From contig CAZBGL010000275.1 of NCBI GenBank assembly GCA_964491375.1, positions 1 to 6,498 of the forward strand: 6,498 nt of DNA. Direction: 5' to 3'. The stretch's first letter is position 1; each line of letters starts with the position of its first letter. Positions 1 through 5,082 of the stretch are shown here, in pieces. A program made the position numbers and the translations under genes. The notes below the pieces were generated by a model. It was not told where the DNA came from, did no database searches, and saw only the letters and a list, made by a program, of their open reading frames with translations. The stretch is from CAZBGL01 sp964491375 (GTDB lineage Bacteria > Desulfobacterota > Deferrisomatia > Deferrisomatales > Deferrisomataceae).

Positions 1-528
1 CTCGGCCGTGAGCTCCCCGGCCTGATGCCGGGCCATGGCCTCGAACGTGTCCCGCACGAAGCTCAGGCGCCTGCCCCGCAGCCGGCCCGACAGCATGGGC
101 CCGGCGGTCACCACGATGCACGGGACGTTCAGTCGGGCCGCGGCCATGAGCATGCCCGGGGTGATCTTGTCGCAGTTCGTGAGGAGCACCAGGCCGTCCA
201 GGGCGTGGGCCTCGGCCACGCTCTCCACCACGTCGGCCACCAGTTCGCGGCTGGGCAGGCTGTAGCGCATGCCCGGGTGGCCCATGGCGATGCCGTCGCA
301 GATGCCCGGCACGCCGAACAGGAAGGGGTACCCCCCGGCCGCGTGCACGCCCTTTTCGATGAACCGCTCCAGGTCGCGCATGCCCACGTGGCCGGGGATG
401 AGATCCGTGAAACTCGAGGCGATCCCGATCAGGGGCTTGCCCAGTTCGGACCGTGGCATGCCCGTAGCCGAAAGGAGCGCCCGGTGGGGGGCCCGCTCCA
501 GGCCCCGGGTGATGCGATCGCTCCTCAC
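1..528 (-). CDS. ilvD: Dihydroxy-acid dehydratase, N-terminal 176 residues (partial)
   Basis: This enzyme converts 2,3-dihydroxy-3-methylbutanoate and its isoleucine-pathway homologue to 2-oxo acids in valine, isoleucine and leucine synthesis; it is cytoplasmic and uses an Fe-S cluster. The visible part begins MRSDRITRGLERAPHRALL, the usual family start. It then has PGHVGMRDL, the motif ICDGIAMGH with a cysteine, YSLPSREL, and NCDKITPGM, where cysteine and lysine are the known cluster and Mg/substrate-site residues. The start is GTG at 528. It overlaps the TGA of the upstream DUF465 gene as GTGA, so translation is probably coupled. The reading frame is open to base 1; family members are about 550-570 residues, so roughly two thirds lie outside. 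The related sugar-acid dehydratases share this fold, but the N-terminal motif and the SLPSREL context favour IlvD. Confidence 0.93.
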   Translation of the reverse strand, partial: MRSDRITRGLERAPHRALLSATGMPRSELGKPLIGIASSFTDLIPGHVGMRDLERFIEKGVHAAGGYPFLFGVPGICDGIAMGHPGMRYSLPSRELVADVVESVAEAHALDGLVLLTNCDKITPGMLMAAARLNVPCIVVTAGPMLSGRLRGRRLSFVRDTFEAMARHQAGELTAE

Positions 529-779
529 GGCCGGGAACCTCCGTCCACCTCGGGGTGGGCCTTGCGGTAGGCCAGGATCATGCGGGCCATGCGGTCCTTG
601 CCGGCCAGTTTGAGCTTCTGGATCTTCTTGCGTTCCATCTCCTCGTCCGGGGTCAGATGGGGACGGCGGTTGAACTCCTCGAGGATGCGCTCGTAACGTT
701 GGTGGGCTTCCATCTCGCGGCGGAACTCTTCGCTTTCGCGCAGGAGGATCTTGACGATGGGTTCGTCCCTTTTGTCCAT
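525..779 (-). CDS. DUF465 (YdcH-like) small coiled-coil protein
   Basis: An 84-residue, highly charged, mostly helical protein with no signal peptide or membrane segment. Residues about 14-70 fit the DUF465/YdcH pattern: an EEFRR...AHQ helix, a central RRPHLTPDEEME turn, and a second basic helix ending in KLAGKDRMA. The two helices probably form an antiparallel coiled-coil hairpin. The molecular role of the family is not established. The ATG start at 779 follows a modest GGAG about 8 nt upstream. A good minus-strand promoter lies at 851-879. The stop codon overlaps the ilvD GTG start by 4 bp, so the two are almost certainly one transcript. The C-terminal extension after the family core (about 14 residues) is not distinctive. 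Confidence 0.9.
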   Translation of the reverse strand: MDKRDEPIVKILLRESEEFRREMEAHQRYERILEEFNRRPHLTPDEEMERKKIQKLKLAGKDRMARMILAYRKAHPEVDGGSRP

Positions 780-850
780 GATCGCCGCTCCGCGGGCGGA
801 TCGGTTTCGTGGAACCTACTTCTTATTAGGATTGGGAACAGGGATCGGTT

Positions 851-879
851 ATGCTACTTCCCCCGCCCTGAGCTGTCAA
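851..879 (-). promoter_or_regulatory. Sigma70-type promoter for the DUF465-ilvD operon
   Basis: On the minus strand, TTGACA (879-874, perfect -35) is followed by a 17-nt spacer and TAGCAT (856-851, 4 of 6 matches to the -10 consensus). Transcription would begin near 844, leaving a leader of about 65 nt before the ATG at 779. The call rests on sequence match and placement. Confidence 0.7.
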
Positions 880-881
880 TG

Positions 882-907
882 CGCGCACGGTGGTGCGTGT
901 CGTTTTT
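882..907 (+). terminator. Terminator-like hairpin and T-run between divergent promoters
   Basis: The arms 882-888 (CGCGCAC) and 893-899 (GTGCGTG) pair with one wobble around a GGTG loop. They are followed by TCG and five T residues (903-907) on the plus strand. This looks like a short intrinsic terminator, but no plus-strand gene lies just upstream. It may stop stray or antisense transcription before the receiver promoter. It could also be a protein-binding inverted repeat just upstream of the minus-strand -35 box. Confidence 0.35.
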
Positions 908-976
908 GCAATTTCACGGAATTCCTTTCCGCTCCGGCAAACACGGAGGCTTCTTCAACGCGGTCGATACCGTTTC

Positions 977-1005
977 TTGACACCCCAGGACCCCTGTACT
1001 AGCTT
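977..1005 (+). promoter_or_regulatory. Sigma70-type promoter for the receiver-fapA genes
   Basis: TTGACA (977-982, perfect -35) is followed by 17 nt and TAGCTT (1000-1005, a weaker -10). The expected start is near 1012, giving a GC-rich leader of about 75 nt before the TTG start at 1087. It points away from the DUF465-ilvD promoter, so the two units are divergently transcribed. Confidence 0.6.
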
Positions 1006-1086
1006 CGGGGCGCCCTCACCCGGGCCCACAAACGCGGGCATCCCCGGCACGGTTCCCTGGGCGCCGGCTATCCCGGAGGTCGCGGC

Positions 1087-1467
1087 TTGGCCCCACGTCC
1101 CTACCCGGAAACGGTTCTCGTGGTGGACGACACGGAGTTCATGCGGAAGACCCTGGGCGACCTGCTCGCCGACGAGGGATACCGGGTGCTCACCGCGTCG
1201 AACGGCCCCGAAGCCCTGGAGGTCTACGAGCGCGAGCTGCCCGACCTGGTGACCCTGGACATCGTAATGCCCCAGATGGACGGACTGGAGGTGCTTCGTC
1301 GGCTCCGCGAGATGGACCCGGCCGCGAAGGTGATCGTGGTGTCCGCCGTGGGGCTGGAAGCCCAGGTCATGGAGGCGATACGGGGCGGGGCGCGCAACTA
1401 CGTGCTCAAGCCCGTGGACCCGGACAAGGTGCGCCAGGCGGTTCGCAGGCTCTTGGACGAGTACTGA
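1087..1467 (+). CDS. Single-domain response regulator (CheY-like receiver)
   Basis: A 126-residue stand-alone receiver domain with all expected catalytic residues: the acidic pair D14/D15 (LVVDDTEFMR), phospho-acceptor D58 (VTLDIVMPQMDG), S86 at the Thr/Ser switch position (VVSAV) and K108 (YVLKPV). There is no output domain, so it should act through protein contact after phosphorylation by an unlinked histidine kinase. The start is TTG at 1087. It is favoured because GGAGGT (1075-1080) lies 6 nt upstream and the domain begins at once; no ATG fits. It is driven by the promoter at 977-1005 and followed after 5 bp by a FapA-family gene, which suggests cotranscription and a shared function. Whether it controls chemotaxis, motility or something else cannot be read from the sequence. 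Confidence 0.93.
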   Translation: MAPRPYPETVLVVDDTEFMRKTLGDLLADEGYRVLTASNGPEALEVYERELPDLVTLDIVMPQMDGLEVLRRLREMDPAAKVIVVSAVGLEAQVMEAIRGGARNYVLKPVDPDKVRQAVRRLLDEY

Positions 1468-1472
1468 GACCC

Positions 1473-2978
1473 ATGGAAGACCATCTCCGGCTCGTGGCCC
1501 GGGGCGACCGGGTGTATCTGGAACTCCACTCCGAGCTGGACGCCCCCCTTTCGCAGGTGGTCGGGCGGGTCCGGCAGGACCTGCCGGGCATGCACATCGA
1601 CTGGGTGGCCGTTCGCGAAGCCTACCGCTTCGGCCGGGGGCGGAGCTTTCCTGTGGCCACCCGCAGGGCCGAGGCCGCTTGGTCCGAAAAGGCCAAGTTC
1701 CGCTTCTCCGAGGACGGACTCACCGCTTACCTCATCCTCTACCCCCCCAAGAAGGGCGGGGCCCGGCTGGACGAGGCCGAGGTGTTCGAACTGGCCGAGG
1801 CGTACGGGATTCCCCGCGACATGATCGCCCGGGATGCGGTGCGCCGGGCCCTGTTGCGGCGGATCTACGCCGAACCCGAACCCGTGGCCCGGGGCCGGCC
1901 GGCCGCGCACGGCGAGCCCTCGCGCATCGAGTGGGCGGGAGGAGGCCCCCTGGACCCCGAGCCGTTCCTCCGGGCCCTGGAGCGCGGTGGGTCCGTTCCC
2001 GACCCGGCGTTCCTCGTGGCCGAGCCCGGCCAGGTGGTGGGCGCGTACCACCCGCCGACCCCCGGGGAGCCCGGCCGGTCGGTCCGGGGCCAACCGATCC
2101 CTCCCAGGCCCGGCCAGGATCGGGTGCGGCTGGGTCCGGGCCTGGGCATCGCTCCGGACGGCCGCGCCGTGGTGGCCCAGGCCGAGGGGCACGTCCGCGT
2201 CTCCGGCTTGTACGACGAGCGGGCCGATCTGGTGCCCGTACTCCTGGTCCGCGGCCCCCAGGACCTGGCCCCGTGGAGGGACGATCTGTTCGTGGGTACG
2301 GTGGTGGTGGAGGGGGATCTGGAGGTGCCGTTCCGGGTGTGCGTGCTGGGCGACGTGGAGGTGCGCGGGAGCCTCATCCGGTCGCCCCTTGAGGTCACGG
2401 GCTCGCTGTTCGTACGGGACGGCATCATCCATGCCCGGGCGGTACCCCTGAAGGTGGGGGGGGTGGTGTCCGCCGGTTTCTTCGAGCGGGCCCACGTGGC
2501 AGCCCGGGTGATCCACGTGCGCCGCTACGCCCTCAAGAGCTCCCTGACGGCCCTCGACACCGTGTGGATCGACGGGGGTGGCGAGGTGAGGGGCGGCATG
2601 GTGGCGGCGGGCCGCCGGGTCCGTGGGGGGGTGTTCGGCACGCCCAACGGCCTGGCCACCCGGGTGGAAGCCGCCACCCCCCGGGTCCCGGACGCGTTTC
2701 TGCGCATGTACGCCTCGTGGGCGGAGCGCATGGCCCAGGCGGGGGGAGAGGACGCCGATCCCCTGTTCCAGCGTGAGGCCGAGCGGTGGAGGAACGAAGC
2801 CGACCTCCTGAGCCCGCCGGAACCCCTCCGGGCCCGGATCCATGCCGAGGGGGTGCACCCCGGCGTGACCGTGAGGATGGGCACGGCGGTGCGGTCCCTG
2901 GAAAACACCCTGGGCCCGGCCGAGTTCGCCTTCGAGCTCCTGGGCCCACGGGGGCGCGTCTCCCTCACCCGGCTGTGA
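1473..2978 (+). CDS. FapA/DUF342 family protein
   Basis: A 501-residue protein with no signal peptide or membrane helix, close to usual DUF342 length. Residues 1-130 form an N-terminal domain. A SRIEW strand (150-154) leads to the family segment GQVVGAYHPPTPGEPG (186-201) and a GPGLGI...AEGHV stretch (221-241). Residues about 272-400 form a glycine-spaced beta-helix with short repeats such as VVVEGDLEV and VLGDVEVRGS. This ends in the typical GGEVRGG...VFGTPNG block (368-393). Residues 405-448 are helical, and a small beta region closes the protein. FapA in Vibrio vulnificus affects polar flagellar assembly and binds a PTS EIIA protein; in most bacteria the role is unknown, so no flagellar role is assigned here. 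The ATG follows the receiver stop by 5 bp with only a weak SD (GGACGAG), suggesting translational coupling. Confidence 0.88.
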   Translation: MEDHLRLVARGDRVYLELHSELDAPLSQVVGRVRQDLPGMHIDWVAVREAYRFGRGRSFPVATRRAEAAWSEKAKFRFSEDGLTAYLILYPPKKGGARLDEAEVFELAEAYGIPRDMIARDAVRRALLRRIYAEPEPVARGRPAAHGEPSRIEWAGGGPLDPEPFLRALERGGSVPDPAFLVAEPGQVVGAYHPPTPGEPGRSVRGQPIPPRPGQDRVRLGPGLGIAPDGRAVVAQAEGHVRVSGLYDERADLVPVLLVRGPQDLAPWRDDLFVGTVVVEGDLEVPFRVCVLGDVEVRGSLIRSPLEVTGSLFVRDGIIHARAVPLKVGGVVSAGFFERAHVAARVIHVRRYALKSSLTALDTVWIDGGGEVRGGMVAAGRRVRGGVFGTPNGLATRVEAATPRVPDAFLRMYASWAERMAQAGGEDADPLFQREAERWRNEADLLSPPEPLRARIHAEGVHPGVTVRMGTAVRSLENTLGPAEFAFELLGPRGRVSLTRL

Positions 2979-3369
2979 GGCCCAGGGCCTGGAGGACCGC
3001 CTGGACCACCTCCGCCACAGCGACCGGCTTGGCCACCACCCGGACGCCGGGCGGCCTGTGGGGGGGCAGAAGGACCGCCTCAAACGGCCCTGCAAGCACC
3101 AGCAGGCCCGGTCCTTCCGGGCCGACGCGCGAAAAGATCCTGTCCAGGTCGTCCCGGGTGAATCCGCGCGCGTCCATCACCACCAGCCCGAACCGCCCCG
3201 GCCAGGCCCACAGGGCAGCCACCGCGTCGGCCGGGCTTTCCACCCCGAGCACATCCACACCGGCCTCCCGGAGGCTGGCGTAGAGGAACGCCCGCTCCGG
3301 CCACGCCCGGGACAGCAAGATCACCCCCTGCTTCTCGGTTGTAACCACCCCCTCCTCCCCCGCATCCAA
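2965..3369 (-). CDS. Degenerate receiver-like protein
   Basis: A 134-residue protein with the alternating strand/helix pattern of a response-regulator receiver. The parts are VILLSRA (strand 1), a helix at 25-36, VDVLGVES (strand 2), LVVMDARGF with D66 at the phospho-acceptor site, LLVLAG (strand 4) and VVAKPV with K114 at the conserved lysine. The acidic pair after strand 1 is replaced by SR, and the Thr/Ser switch after strand 4 by Ala-Gly, so normal Mg-dependent phosphorylation is doubtful. The open frame starts at TTG 3369, which has no clear SD. A GTG at 3348 is possible, but the nearby AGGAGG is too close, so the start is uncertain. Its 3' end overlaps the fapA 3' end by 14 bp, tail to tail. 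It may be a non-phosphorylated partner or antagonist of the nearby receiver; that is inference. Confidence 0.72.
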   Translation of the reverse strand: MDAGEEGVVTTEKQGVILLSRAWPERAFLYASLREAGVDVLGVESPADAVAALWAWPGRFGLVVMDARGFTRDDLDRIFSRVGPEGPGLLVLAGPFEAVLLPPHRPPGVRVVAKPVAVAEVVQAVLQALGLTAG

Positions 3370-3408
3370 CGGTGCAACCGTCGAGGCCGGCCGTCAGGCC
3401 GTTTCTTC

Positions 3409-3416
3409 AAGGAGGT
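3409..3416 (+). promoter_or_regulatory. Ribosome binding site fixing the HesB-like start
   Basis: AAGGAGGT is a full-strength Shine-Dalgarno sequence ending 4 nt before the ATG at 3421. It is one of the best in the window. It shows that translation really begins at this ATG, although the frame meets UGA after 33 codons. Confidence 0.85.
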
Positions 3417-3420
3417 TCCC

Positions 3421-3714
3421 ATGATCGAGATCACGGATCTGGCACGCAAGAAGCTCAAGGAGTCCCTCGCCGGCGAGGGCGAGAACCCGTCGGTGCGGAT
3501 CTATGTGGCCGGCGTGGGGTGAGGCGGGCCCTCGTGGGGCCTGGCTCTGGACGAGCCCAAGACCGACGATGCCGTGCACGAGGAGGACGGTTTTCGGATC
3601 GTGGTGAACCGGGAACTGCTGACCCAAGTGGGCGGCATCCGGGTGGACTACCTCACCGGGCCGTTCCGCAAGGGGTTTCTCGTTCGCGCCCGTTCCCAGA
3701 CCGGCGGGTGCTGA
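3421..3714 (+). CDS. HesB/IscA-like selenoprotein (UGA at 3520-3522 read as Sec34)
   Basis: Read through the in-frame UGA, this is a 97-residue A-type Fe-S carrier-like protein. It starts MIEITDLARKKLKESL, then VRIYVAGVG, Sec34, GGPSWGLALDEPK, and continues as a HesB-fold C-terminal half (GFRIVVNRELL, IRVDYL, KGFLVRA) to a TGA at 3712. Sec34 falls where the A-type family has its first cluster-ligand cysteine (Gly-Cys-Ser/Gly-Gly context). The paired C-terminal CxC ligands of IscA are absent; the only cysteine is the terminal residue 97. HesB-like selenoproteins with Sec at this position are a known group in anaerobes, including Deltaproteobacteria. The gene has a strong SD and its own terminator, and stands alone. 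A nonsense mutation is the main alternative, but the frame after UGA keeps family motifs and codon use up to a sensible stop. The substrate or partner is unknown. Confidence 0.85.
3521..3557 (+). promoter_or_regulatory. Candidate bacterial SECIS element
   Basis: Just after the UGA there are two alternative, partly overlapping stem-loops. Stem B has arms 3543-3547 (GGCTC) and 3553-3557 (GAGCC), a perfect 5-bp stem with loop TGGAC. Its loop begins 25 nt after the UGA and has G at loop position 2, as expected for bacterial SECIS hairpins bound by SelB. Stem A has arms 3521-3531 and 3537-3547, 10 pairs with one G-G mismatch and one wobble, and loop TCGTG containing GU. It is longer, but its loop is closer to UGA than usual. 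Pairing was done by eye; which form is used is not decided. Confidence 0.55.
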
Positions 3715-3745
3715 GACCGGCCCCTTTCCCATTCCCTCCCCTCTC

Positions 3746-3785
3746 GATCCGGCGGGCCGGTTTTCGGCCCGCCGATCGTTTTGTT
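3746..3785 (+). terminator. Intrinsic terminator after the HesB-like gene
   Basis: A perfect 9-bp GC-rich stem (3751-3759 with 3765-3773) closes a GTTTT loop. It can be lengthened by GATC-GATC pairing (3746-3749 with 3774-3777) across one bulged C. It is followed by GTTTTGTT (3778-3785). It lies 31 bp after the HesB-like stop and before the convergent methyltransferase 3' end. The opposite strand has no U-run after the stem, so it should mainly stop plus-strand transcription. Confidence 0.85.
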
Positions 3786-3795
3786 CCGGCGGGAA

Positions 3796-4782
3796 TCATC
3801 CTTTCCGCAGGAGCACCACCCGGGCAGGGCCCCCGTAGTCGATCCGGCCGCACGGGTTCATCCCTGCGGATCTAGCCCGGGTCTCCACTTCTTCACAGGT
3901 ATAGGTCCTGCCGGAGTCCGTCACCACGAGCATGTGAACCCCGAACACAGCGGCCCGGGAAGGCGAGGTCCCGTCCGGATCCAAGAACTGGTCGTGCACG
4001 GCCAGAAGACCACCCGATTCCAACACCCGGGCCACCCGTTCCAGCAACCCCTGCAGATCGGCCTCGCCCAGCATGTGGACGACCTGGCTGGCCCACACGA
4101 AGCCGTACGGACCACCCAGTGGATCCCTGAGGAAGTCGCCCTCGAGGAACTCGATCCGGTCGGCCCCGGGCTTTCCCGCAACGAAACCCCGGGCGATCCG
4201 CGAGGTGGCCGGAAGGTCGAAGTGCACCATCCGCAATCCGGGCCACCGGTTCACGAACGCCAGGCAGTAGTTCCCCGGCCCGGCCCCCAGGTCCAGCCCG
4301 TATCGAACCCCTTCCAGGGGCAGCAGCGCCGCCAGGCGCGGCGCCAGTTCCCGCGTGACGTTCTCCATGCCGCAGATGAAGTTCCGGATCTCCTGGTCCG
4401 AGCGGGGAAGGTGCTGGGTCCCGCGCCTCTCTGCGGGTCGCCCGGCGCGCCACACCGTCTCCAGAGCCTCCCAGTCCTTCCAGGTGTGGTGCAGGTGGCG
4501 CAGGATGTCCCCGCGGTAGTCCGGCGAACTCCTGGCAAGCCATCGGCGCGCCGCATCCGAAGCCGTGTAGCGGCCGTCTTCCTTCTCCAACAACCCCAGG
4601 GCCACCAGGGCGTTGGCAGCGATCCGCGTGGCCCGGGGGTCCAGGTTCAGCCGGGTGGCCAGGTTCTCGGCATCCAGCGCCTCGTCCGCCAGGGCATCGA
4701 ACACCCCCAGGTCCAGGGCGGTCAGAAGGAGCTTGGCAGGCTGGAACCCGGCCGCCATGGACCGGATCCGGTCGAACGTCAT
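3796..4782 (-). CDS. SAM-dependent O-methyltransferase-like protein
   Basis: A 328-residue two-domain class I methyltransferase. Residues 1-90 resemble the winged-helix dimerisation domain of small-molecule O-methyltransferases (FQPAKLLLTALDLGVFDAL, then a helix-turn-helix-like LATRLNLDPRATRIAANAL and the wing ending RYTASDAAR). The Rossmann domain has motif I LDLGAGPG (163-170), the acidic residue of HFDLPA (D189), EGDFLRD (214-220), ASQVVHMLGE (231-240) and LESGGLLAVHDQFL (254-267). The architecture is shared with the acetylserotonin, hydroxyneurosporene and bacteriochlorophyll methyltransferase groups; the substrate cannot be told. Start ATG 4782 is chosen because GAGGGGG lies about 6 nt upstream and the dimerisation domain starts there; the open frame continues upstream but without family sequence. 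It is divergent from pckA, with an operator-like palindrome between them. Confidence 0.88.
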   Translation of the reverse strand: MTFDRIRSMAAGFQPAKLLLTALDLGVFDALADEALDAENLATRLNLDPRATRIAANALVALGLLEKEDGRYTASDAARRWLARSSPDYRGDILRHLHHTWKDWEALETVWRAGRPAERRGTQHLPRSDQEIRNFICGMENVTRELAPRLAALLPLEGVRYGLDLGAGPGNYCLAFVNRWPGLRMVHFDLPATSRIARGFVAGKPGADRIEFLEGDFLRDPLGGPYGFVWASQVVHMLGEADLQGLLERVARVLESGGLLAVHDQFLDPDGTSPSRAAVFGVHMLVVTDSGRTYTCEEVETRARSAGMNPCGRIDYGGPARVVLLRKG

Positions 4783-4980
4783 GGTCAACCCCCTCGTATC
4801 GTGGAAGGGAGGCCACGCGGGCGGCACCCGTCTTGCGATCCCCCCACCCGGGCCGTGGCCCCGAGCGGGAACAGGCCCCTGGCGGTACCATCGGGAGGGG
4901 CTCCTGGGCCCGGCCGGGCGCGAACGCGCTGCATGCAACCCCGTGGCGCCGGGTGCATTCGGGTACGCCGCCCCATCCAG

Positions 4981-5004
4981 AGACAACCGACCGGTCGGTT
5001 GTCT
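4981..5004. promoter_or_regulatory. Perfect 24-bp palindrome, TetR-family-type operator
   Basis: The 12-base half AGACAACCGACC is followed directly by its exact reverse complement. The centre ACCGACCGGTCGGT is typical of operators bound by TetR-family repressors. Its right end supplies the -35 box of the likely pckA promoter, so a bound repressor would block polymerase. A second ACCGGT core with partly similar flanks occurs 20 bp further on (5010-5015, against 4990-4995), about two helical turns away. No TetR-type gene is present in this window. It may control pckA, the methyltransferase, or both. Confidence 0.75.
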
Positions 5005-5028
5005 TCCGGACCGGTTGGGGTCTATCAT
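4999..5028 (+). promoter_or_regulatory. Likely pckA promoter overlapping the operator
   Basis: TTGTCT (4999-5004, 4 of 6 matches to the -35 consensus) and TATCAT (5023-5028, 4 of 6 to the -10) are separated by 18 nt. Transcription would start near 5035, leaving a leader of about 50 nt. The overlap of the -35 with the palindrome suggests repression. Confidence 0.5.
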
Positions 5029-5067
5029 TGTCCTGTTTTGCACAAGCCGAACGCCCCTCACAAACAT

Positions 5068-5075
5068 AAGGAGGT
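5068..5075 (+). promoter_or_regulatory. Ribosome binding site of pckA
   Basis: AAGGAGGT, a full-strength Shine-Dalgarno sequence 7 nt before ATG 5083. It decides for this start over the in-frame ATG at 5098. Confidence 0.85.
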
Positions 5076-5082
5076 CGGGGCA

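Larger units (their letters stand above)
780..1086. other. Divergent intergenic control region, no gene seen
   Basis: This 307-bp gap separates the minus-strand DUF465-ilvD operon from the plus-strand receiver-fapA pair. It is AT-richer than its surroundings, especially around 815-860 and 900-980. It holds the two promoters and the hairpin listed separately. A small inverted repeat, CGGT-CGAT-ACCG (961-972), sits just upstream of the plus-strand -35 box and could be a regulator half-site or chance. No reading frame here has codon use or motifs that suggest a protein, and no tRNA or riboswitch was recognised. Confidence 0.6.
4783..5082. other. Divergent intergenic control region, no gene seen
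   Basis: This 300-bp gap lies between the methyltransferase and pckA. The right third carries the 24-bp palindrome and the pckA promoter. The left two thirds (4783-4960) are very GC-rich, with a 12-bp palindrome GCCCGGCCGGGC at 4908-4919 that is probably compositional. I could not find a convincing minus-strand promoter for the methyltransferase: TTGTCT in the palindrome reads as a -35 on that strand too, but no good -10 follows. Short open frames here have no SD or recognisable protein sequence. Confidence 0.55.

Noticed and set aside
1398..3095. A 565-codon minus-strand frame opposite fapA
   Set aside because: It is antisense to the well-supported fapA gene, rich in Pro, Gly, His and Arg as expected of a GC-rich shadow frame.
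3369..3381. Inverted repeat ACGGT-GCA-ACCGT between the receiver-like and HesB-like genes
   Set aside because: The arms are only 5 bp and no promoter elements line up with it; too weak to call an operator.
3520..3522. TGA as a true stop or a pseudogene mutation
   Set aside because: The downstream frame keeps HesB-family motifs to a sensible stop, the TGA sits at a conserved cysteine position and a SECIS-like hairpin follows, which fits Sec better than decay.
3394..3732. A 112-residue open frame on the minus strand across the HesB-like gene
   Set aside because: It is antisense to the HesB-like gene, has no recognisable family or SD, and its length reflects GC-rich composition. It could be wrongly called because the true gene is split by UGA.
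4760..4773. 14-bp palindrome GACCGGATCCGGTC near the methyltransferase start
   Set aside because: It lies inside the coding region and encodes the DRIR segment; it only loosely resembles the intergenic operator, so chance is likely.
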